A stretch of 64,000 bases of DNA from Ornithinimicrobium sp. F0845 (GTDB lineage: Bacteria; Actinomycetota; Actinomycetes; Actinomycetales; Dermatophilaceae). The DNA lies in the NCBI RefSeq assembly GCF_023015765.1, contig NZ_JALKAL010000003.1, positions 179,334-243,333 on the forward strand, in the 5' to 3' direction. Of this stretch, positions 59,515 to 64,000 are shown in pieces (positions within the stretch are counted from its first letter, which is position 1; the number at the start of each line of letters is the position of its first letter). The notes under the pieces were generated by a model. It was not told the DNA's origin. It was given only the letters and a program-made list of their open reading frames with translations, and ran no database searches. The position numbers were made by a program, and so were the translations under genes.

Positions 59515-60924
59515 GTGCGAATGACATGGTCAGAACGACGTGGGTGGCGGATCCCTGGTCGTGTGGGGGCTGGCGCGCTTCTGACAGGCTTGCTGCTGGT
59601 GAGCGCCTGTGGGACGCAGACGGGGGCAGGGCCGGGGGACGCGCCAGACGGAACCCCCACCACCACGACGGGGGGCATCGCCGGCTTCCCGGCGTGCGCC
59701 GACGTGCCCCAATTTCGGGCCGACGAGTCGCTCTACCGGGACGAACCGGTCTACGGCAACGCCGACGAACTGGTCCAGGAGGTCCACGAGTGGGCGGCCG
59801 GGCAGCCTGGCTTCGTCGAGCTCGGGCTGGACCGGGAACGCAACGGGTGGGTCACGGTCTGGGTCAAGGACGCCGACATCGAGGCCATGTCCGAGCAGAT
59901 CGCCGAGCACTGGCCCGGTGAGGGGATCGTGGTCGTGGAGGTGCCCTGGACCGTCGCCGAGCTGCAGTCGCTCGTCACAGAGGTCAGTGCCGCCCTGGAC
60001 GAGGCCGGCGTGCGCACCGGCGGGACCGCGCTGATGCCCCACCACGGCGTGGCCGAGATCGGCCTTGGGGTGATCACACCGGAGGCCGAGGAGGTCCTGG
60101 CTCAGTTCGCCAGACGCCCCCTCTGCGTTGAGGGAATCCCCGCTGAGGAGGCACCGGAGGAGAAAGAGCAGCCGCTCGCTGGTGGGGGCTGGCGTCTGCT
60201 CGCAGAGGACGAGACAGGCGAGGCCTACCGCACGGGGGTCGCGACGACGGATGCCCAGCTGGCTCAGCTGTGGGCGCAGGCCGGCCTTGAGGGCAAGCCC
60301 GCGACCGTCGAGTGGGACAGCGAGATCGCCGTCTGGTTCGGCGCGGTCTACGGGAGCGGGTGCCCGGTCCGGATGGACGGCGTGGTCGTCGAGGACGACC
60401 TACTACACGCGGACCTGGTGGTCCCGAACGCGGTGTACGGCTGCAACGGCGACGCCAACCCGCACGCCTTCGTCGTGGCGGTGGAGCGGCAGCTGCTGCC
60501 CGAAGGGCCCTTCCGGGTGCAGTTGGAGGCCCGCGATCCCTATCCCGGCACCGCGGAGGAGCGCACGGTCGTCGATGTCGACCTGTCCGCTCACGGCAGC
60601 ACCGCTACCGACGATCAGCTGCACCTGGACCCGACGCTGGTCATACCTGCCGAGCCCCCGCTCGTCACAGACGGCGACGCGCTCCACGGTGACGAGGCGG
60701 TGCGTTACGTCTACCGCGACGACCCGGGGTGCGAAGTTCCGACCCTCGGCCCGCTCGACGGTTCGACCTGGCGGCTGGCCGACCGGGAGGCGGCTTGGGA
60801 CGTGGAGGACGGCGAGGAACTCACCCTGTACCCGCTCGGCGGGGACGACGACCAGATCATCGCCTCCACTCAGCAGATGGACTGGATCTTCGCACGGCTC
60901 CCCGAGGGCAACACTTGCACCTGA
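59515..60924 (+). CDS. Lipoprotein of unknown function
   Basis: 469 residues. A basic start and hydrophobic stretch end in a lipobox (TGLLLVSACGTQTG, lipidated Cys near residue 32), followed by a Thr/Pro linker and a soluble extracellular part. Inner cysteines (FPACADVPQF, RRPLCVEGI, YGSGCPVRMDG, VYGCNGDAN, DDPGCEVP, NTCT) are numerous enough for disulfides. I do not know the family. GTG 59515 has GGAGG six bases before it. Sited between a relaxase and an IS, it may be island cargo. Confidence 0.6.
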   Translation: MRMTWSERRGWRIPGRVGAGALLTGLLLVSACGTQTGAGPGDAPDGTPTTTTGGIAGFPACADVPQFRADESLYRDEPVYGNADELVQEVHEWAAGQPGFVELGLDRERNGWVTVWVKDADIEAMSEQIAEHWPGEGIVVVEVPWTVAELQSLVTEVSAALDEAGVRTGGTALMPHHGVAEIGLGVITPEAEEVLAQFARRPLCVEGIPAEEAPEEKEQPLAGGGWRLLAEDETGEAYRTGVATTDAQLAQLWAQAGLEGKPATVEWDSEIAVWFGAVYGSGCPVRMDGVVVEDDLLHADLVVPNAVYGCNGDANPHAFVVAVERQLLPEGPFRVQLEARDPYPGTAEERTVVDVDLSAHGSTATDDQLHLDPTLVIPAEPPLVTDGDALHGDEAVRYVYRDDPGCEVPTLGPLDGSTWRLADREAAWDVEDGEELTLYPLGGDDDQIIASTQQMDWIFARLPEGNTCT

Positions 60925-60949
60925 GACCGTCAAATTTGCCCTCGCACCG

Positions 60950-60969
60950 GAGGCGCCATTCCGCGCCTC
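60950..60969. terminator. Hairpin after the lipoprotein gene
   Basis: Perfect 7-bp stem GAGGCGC/GCGCCTC with loop CATTCC, between convergent genes ending at 60924 and 61019. Confidence 0.6.
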
Positions 60970-61018
60970 TGGTCGCGGCATGAGCGGACGAAACCGTCCT
61001 CTTCGAGTTCCGTGGGAC

Positions 61019-61300
61019 TCAGGGTGCCTCGTCGTAGTCCGGGTCGAAAAGCTCTTCGGGCACCGGCGGCCATGCCGACTCATCCCACGGCACCTCTTCG
61101 TACCCGTCATGAAGGTAGTCCGCCACCATGAGGCCTTTGGCTTTCAGGGCCTCATCAGCGCTGTCGGCGACGCTTCGTGTCATCCAGCCCTTACTCCCCC
61201 TCCCACCCAACTGAAGAAGGGTGCGTCCACGGACGCGAAGCATCACGAACTCCGTCCGAAAAAGTCGCTTACGCTCCAACCGAGCCGCGGCGTCACTCAC
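61019..61300 (-). CDS. Small hypothetical protein
   Basis: 93 residues, no family recognised. The N-terminal part is basic (RLERKRLFRTEFVMLRVRGR), the end acidic (DESAWPPVPEELFDPDYDEA). GTG 61300 lies six bases after a TACTCT box, matching the leaderless pattern of the genome and favouring this start over an upstream GTG at 61348. Gap 61301-61420 to the IS holds only that promoter. Confidence 0.5.
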   Translation of the reverse strand: MSDAAARLERKRLFRTEFVMLRVRGRTLLQLGGRGSKGWMTRSVADSADEALKAKGLMVADYLHDGYEEVPWDESAWPPVPEELFDPDYDEAP

Positions 61301-61306
61301 GCGGTC

Positions 61307-61312
61307 AGAGTA
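61307..61312 (-). promoter_or_regulatory. -10 box (TACTCT) of the 61019-61300 gene
   Basis: Same hexamer and spacing (six bases) as at 4543-4548. Confidence 0.4.
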
Positions 61313-61420
61313 CTTGCAGGACCTGTCCAGTCCGACGTCCGCGCGCACCTAACGGAGCGCGGCATGGTCAGGCTTCGCCCGCAGAGCGGCAGTTTCGTGC
61401 GGCACTTTCCGGAGGGCTAG

Positions 61421-61432
61421 GGCGTGTCTCCC
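61421..61432. repeat. Left inverted end of the IS
   Basis: GGCGTGTCTCCC, preceded by CTAG. Perfect complement of the right end. Confidence 0.9.
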
Positions 61433-61466
61433 AAAGGTTGGGGCGTTGCGCTGAGACGGTGCGGGG

Positions 61467-61862
61467 ATGTCGCGAACTGCATTGCTGAGCGACGGCCAGT
61501 GGGAGTTGATCGAGCCGTTGATGCCGCGCTCCGACGGGCGGAGAGGCCGGCCCTTCAGGGACCACCGCATGGTCGTCGAAGGGATCATCTACCGCTACCG
61601 GGCCGGGATCGCCTGGCGTGACCTGCCCGAGCGCTTCGGGCCGTGGCAGACGGTTTGGAAGCGCCACCGCCGCTTCAGCGGCGACGGCACCTGGGACGCC
61701 ATCTTGACGGTGTTGCTCGCCGAGGCCGACGCGGCCGGGTTGATTGACTGGGAGGTCTCGGTCGACTCCACGGTCAACCGGGCTCACCAGCACGCTACGA
61801 ACCTGCCCCGGGACACAGGGGGACTTGTCGAACTACACGAATCTGCGCGAGGAGCCGCCTGA
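61467..61862 (+). CDS. IS5-family transposase, first frame
   Basis: 131 residues: DGQWELIEPLMPRSDGRRGRP, MVVEGIIYRYRAGIAWRDLPERFGPWQTVWKRHRRF (DUF4096-like start) and VSVDSTVNRAHQHA with the first catalytic Asp. The rest of the catalytic domain is in the next frame (+1), so a frameshift near GGGGG at 61818-61822 is needed to make the full enzyme, as in many IS427-group elements. Confidence 0.85.
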   Translation: MSRTALLSDGQWELIEPLMPRSDGRRGRPFRDHRMVVEGIIYRYRAGIAWRDLPERFGPWQTVWKRHRRFSGDGTWDAILTVLLAEADAAGLIDWEVSVDSTVNRAHQHATNLPRDTGGLVELHESARGAA

Positions 61863-62355
61863 CCACGCTGTCGGACGCTCCCGCGGCGGGCTTTCGACGA
61901 AGATCCATCACCTGTGCGACGGGAACATGCGCCCGCTGGTGATGCTCGTGGGGCCCGGCCAGGGCGGGGACTCCCCGATGTTCGAGCACGTTTTGAAGTC
62001 GCTGAGCGTGCCTCGCGTCGGCCCGGGCCGGCCGCGGACCACGCCGGTGCGGGCGCTGGGCGACAAGGCGTACTCCTCGCGGGCCAACCGCCAGTTCCTA
62101 CGCCAGCGCGGCATCCAGGCCGTGATCCCCGAACGCTCAGACCAGATCGCCAACCGTCAACGCCGCGGAGCCAAGGGCGGGCGACCGGTCAGCTACGACA
62201 CCGAGGTTTACAAGCGGCGCAACGTGGTCGAACGCTCCTTCAACATCTTCAAGCAGTGGCGCGCCCTGGCCACCCGCTACGACAAGCTTGCCCTGACCTA
62301 CCGAGGCGGCGTCATCCTCCGCGCCATCACGATCTGGCTGCGCGCACTATGGTAG
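61744..62355 (+). CDS. IS5-family transposase, second frame
   Basis: The useful part starts about 61819 (GDLSNYTNLREEPPDHAVG) and holds GRSRGGLSTKIHHLCDG, VGPGQGGDSPMFEHVL, the second Asp in ALGDKAYSSRANR, and the final Glu block RRNVVERSFNIFKQWRALATRYDK. It has no start of its own with a ribosome site. It is intact, so the transposase could be active. Confidence 0.8.
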   Translation: MTGRSRSTPRSTGLTSTLRTCPGTQGDLSNYTNLREEPPDHAVGRSRGGLSTKIHHLCDGNMRPLVMLVGPGQGGDSPMFEHVLKSLSVPRVGPGRPRTTPVRALGDKAYSSRANRQFLRQRGIQAVIPERSDQIANRQRRGAKGGRPVSYDTEVYKRRNVVERSFNIFKQWRALATRYDKLALTYRGGVILRAITIWLRALW

Positions 62356-62410
62356 AAGGATCGAGGGAACCGAGGCCACGCGCTTCTGGCGACCGTGGAG
62401 GTGGTCAGGC

Positions 62411-62719
62411 ATGACAGAACCCAGCACCGCCCAGACGCGCGTACGTGGCCGGCGACCCACCACGGGCACGGCGGTGATAACCGTGCTCGCCATCCCCGTC
62501 GGCCTCGGCCTCTCCATCTTCGGGTTCTTCGGCTGGTGCGTCGGCCCCTTGATCCTCATCGCCGGCCTTGTCGGGCAACGCCTGCGCCGCGGCTGGGCAT
62601 CCTGGGCGATCTGGATTGGCGTCGGGCTAACACTGGGAGCGCTGGCATACATCACCATCGGTCTGCTTACCCCCGACGGACCATCATCCGGCGGCGAATC
62701 AGGCTCACCGCTCAACTAA
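62411..62719 (+). CDS. Small membrane protein carried inside the IS
   Basis: 102 residues. After a polar start come hydrophobic segments GTAVITVLAIPVGLGLSIFG, GWCVGPLILIAGLVGQRL and SWAIWIGVGLTLGALAYITI, then a polar end (SSGGESGSPLN). AGGTGG lies six bases before the ATG. It sits 55 bases after the transposase stop and 39 bases before the right end, within the inverted ends, so it moves with the element. Function unknown. Confidence 0.7.
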   Translation: MTEPSTAQTRVRGRRPTTGTAVITVLAIPVGLGLSIFGFFGWCVGPLILIAGLVGQRLRRGWASWAIWIGVGLTLGALAYITIGLLTPDGPSSGGESGSPLN

Positions 62720-62758
62720 ACCGCTCTACGAAACGTCGGGGCCAACGCCAGAACAATA

Positions 62759-62770
62759 GGGAGACACGCC
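62759..62770. repeat. Right inverted end of the IS
   Basis: GGGAGACACGCC, followed by CTAG. Confidence 0.9.
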
Positions 62771-62790
62771 CTAGCCCTGTTTCAGTGATT

Positions 62791-63700
62791 TCAGGTGACG
62801 GTGGCGCTGTCGTCGAGGAGCGCTGGCTCGCCGCCACCGACCACGAACTCGCCGATCACAGTCTCGCCGTCGAACTCATAGACCGGGACAGCCACGCCCT
62901 CGCCGGCCCGCCCCTCCTGCAGTTTCCAGTGCGTGCTCGGGCGAGGTCGGCTCACCCCAGGCGATGTTCATGTCCGCCACATAGGCATAGCCCACCGTCC
63001 CGTTCGTCGCGAAGACCCGGATCAGGTCGGGGGAGCCGTGGATGTTCTCGACGCCATACGTTTCGCCCTTGGCGTTCACGCCCTAGTCGGCCGCCACCTC
63101 GGTGCTCACGTAGGAGGTCGTGAGTCGCCAGGAGGCCCCCTCCGGCGCCCCAATCTCGATCTGCTCCACGCCCTCGGCAAGGTCGACGACATAACTCGTT
63201 TCCACGTAGGTGTCGTCGGCCGTGGTCGCCAACCCCGCCGCGTCGGCTTCATCGCAGATCAGGATGGCACCATCGGGATACCTGAACTCACCGGGACTCA
63301 GGCATTCAAGAAGCATCCCGGCCCCCGTCGCGCCCTCGGGCCTCGCGCCCAAGTCCACGGTCTGCGTCCCCGTGCCGGTGGCGGTTCGAGGTTCGGTGAG
63401 GAATGTGACGTCAGCCCAGTCAGGCGCAGGTGGGAGCGTTGCAACTGCGTCGACGGTCCGGTTGCTCGCTCCAGCGGGCGAGGTCTCCGCGGTCTCGGGC
63501 AGGAGGAACTGGCCACCCCATAGGGCCACGGCTGTCACACCCGCGACGGAAAGCATCGTCATGCTCGCTGTGACGGCAGTCTTGCGACGCTTGGTTTGCT
63601 TGGCTTGACTCAGGACGTCGGCCGTCGGCACTCCCAGCCCCGAGGGTGACGGAACCGATTGCAAGGCCTCGCCCAGTCTGATCTCATCCGTCTTCGTCAT
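62791..63700 (-). pseudogene. Broken membrane protein gene of a SigE-family sigma operon
   Basis: From ATG 63700 (overlapping the sigma stop in ATGA) the frame encodes a cytoplasmic start, one TM helix (SMTMLSVAGVTAVALWGGQFL region) and an outer domain, then stops at TAG 63083-63085. Directly past the stop the same frame continues with VNAKGETYGVENIHGSPDLI, RVFATNGTVGYAYVADMN and TSPEHALE, conserved in relatives. A second break near 62923 (one extra base) shifts to LQEGRAGEGVAVPVYEFDGE to the end at 62791. One TGG-to-TAG change and one frameshift therefore destroy the gene. Confidence 0.75.
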
Positions 63701-64000
63701 CGTGCCCACTCCTCGACTTCGGTGACGTGCTCTCGAAGGGCACTGAGCCCGCGTGAGGCCGTGCTCTTGACTGCCGACAGGCTCATCTCCATCTCCTCGG
63801 CTACCTGCTTCTCGGACAGGTCGCAGTAGTAGCGAAGGACGACGACGCGCCGCTGCTTGTCGGGAAGGGTCTTCAGTGCCCGCACCAGTCCATCGATCAC
63901 ATCGGTGTCGTCGACTTGCGACTGTTCCGCGGGTCCTTCCCGTGGTTCTCCGGACAGCACCTCGCGTCGTCTACGCCGCCACTGATCCGTTCGGTGATTG
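63697..64000 (-). CDS. SigE-family RNA polymerase sigma factor, C-terminal part
   Basis: The 5' end lies beyond the window; about 100 residues remain. The sigma-4 region is LVRALKTLPDKQRRVVVLRYYCDLSEKQVAEEMEMSLSAVKSTASRGLSALREH, with the helix-turn-helix that reads the -35 element. The upstream part (DQWRRRRREV) is the usual linker of this ECF-type group. The overlap with the following gene is typical of sigma/membrane-partner operons, but here the partner is broken. Confidence 0.88.
   Translation of the reverse strand, partial: NHRTDQWRRRRREVLSGEPREGPAEQSQVDDTDVIDGLVRALKTLPDKQRRVVVLRYYCDLSEKQVAEEMEMSLSAVKSTASRGLSALREHVTEVEEWAR

Larger units (their letters stand above)
61421..62770 (+). mobile_element. 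Complete IS5-family (IS427-like) element with a passenger gene
   Basis: 1350 bases bounded by perfect 12-bp inverted ends (GGCGTGTCTCCC at 61421-61432; GGGAGACACGCC at 62759-62770). CTAG flanks both sides (61417-61420 and 62771-62774), the target type of the IS427 group. The transposase occupies 61467-62355 in two frames. Unlike usual elements of about 0.9 kb, 415 more bases follow the transposase, with a separate membrane-protein gene at 62411-62719. Confidence 0.9.

Noticed and set aside
42905..61420. Direct repeat of the tRNA-Val 3' end as right attachment site
   Set aside because: I looked for GGTTCAAACCC and CGCCCACCA in this range and found no second copy, so the right edge cannot be placed.

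Overview
The window is high-GC actinobacterial DNA. Gene style (GTG starts, many genes with a TANNNT box 6-7 bases before the start codon), the coproporphyrin-type heme genes, a Prim-PolC/LigC-like pair, DUF3000 next to a ribonuclease D, and SigE-family sigma genes all fit a Micrococcales bacterium. Ornithinimicrobiaceae or Intrasporangiaceae is my guess; there is no rRNA in the window to confirm it.

Region 1 (about 1-42.6 kb) is chromosomal backbone. Small metabolic genes (partial tam, DUF1992, a PNPOx-like flavoprotein, a HIT-like protein, a GNAT acetyltransferase) lead into a surface-polysaccharide locus (3.3-16.9 kb). That locus holds six glycosyltransferases, a one-polypeptide ABC exporter, the UDP-ManNAc/UDP-ManNAcA enzymes WecB and WecC, and a large multi-TM protein, so it probably builds a ManNAcA-containing cell-wall polymer. 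Then come a cation/proton antiporter, a glycerophosphodiesterase, a MurA enzyme fused to an XRE DNA-binding domain, ribonuclease D, a heme series (hemE, protoporphyrinogen/coproporphyrinogen oxidase, ChdC) interleaved with repair and membrane genes, msrB, a Prim-PolC/LigC-like pair, a two-gene XRE/membrane operon with clear palindromic operators, a RibD-like reductase, PPK2, GlgX, ferredoxin with a divergent MerR regulator, and a YihY/BrkB protein.

Region 2 (42.6-about 61.4 kb) starts at a tRNA-Gly/Cys/Val cluster and looks like an integrated island that has decayed. A small excisionase-like gene lies just inside tRNA-Val but no integrase remains. The island holds a four-gene type I restriction-modification locus (hsdM, hsdS, a PD-(D/E)XK DUF91/NucS-like nuclease, hsdR), a 437-residue protein with one hydrophobic alanine-rich hairpin, a GIY-YIG protein translationally coupled to a 679-residue protein with a ParB-like motif, a large MobF relaxase-helicase, and a lipoprotein. 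The 7-base motif GTATGCC/GGCATAC, frequent in region 1, becomes rare here, supporting a different origin.

Region 3 (61.4-64 kb) has a complete IS5-family element with perfect 12-bp ends and CTAG on both sides. It carries an extra small membrane-protein gene between the transposase and the right end. Next to it is a decayed gene (nonsense codon plus frameshift) downstream of a SigE-family sigma factor that runs off the window.

The best candidates for undescribed biology are the IS element with a passenger gene, the GIY-YIG/ParB-like gene pair and the neighbouring putative membrane effector, the 86-base centred palindrome between the Prim-PolC-like and LigC genes, the XRE-MurA fusion with a palindrome at its promoter, the GTATGCC motif, and a recurring habit of short tandem duplications at gene 3' ends.
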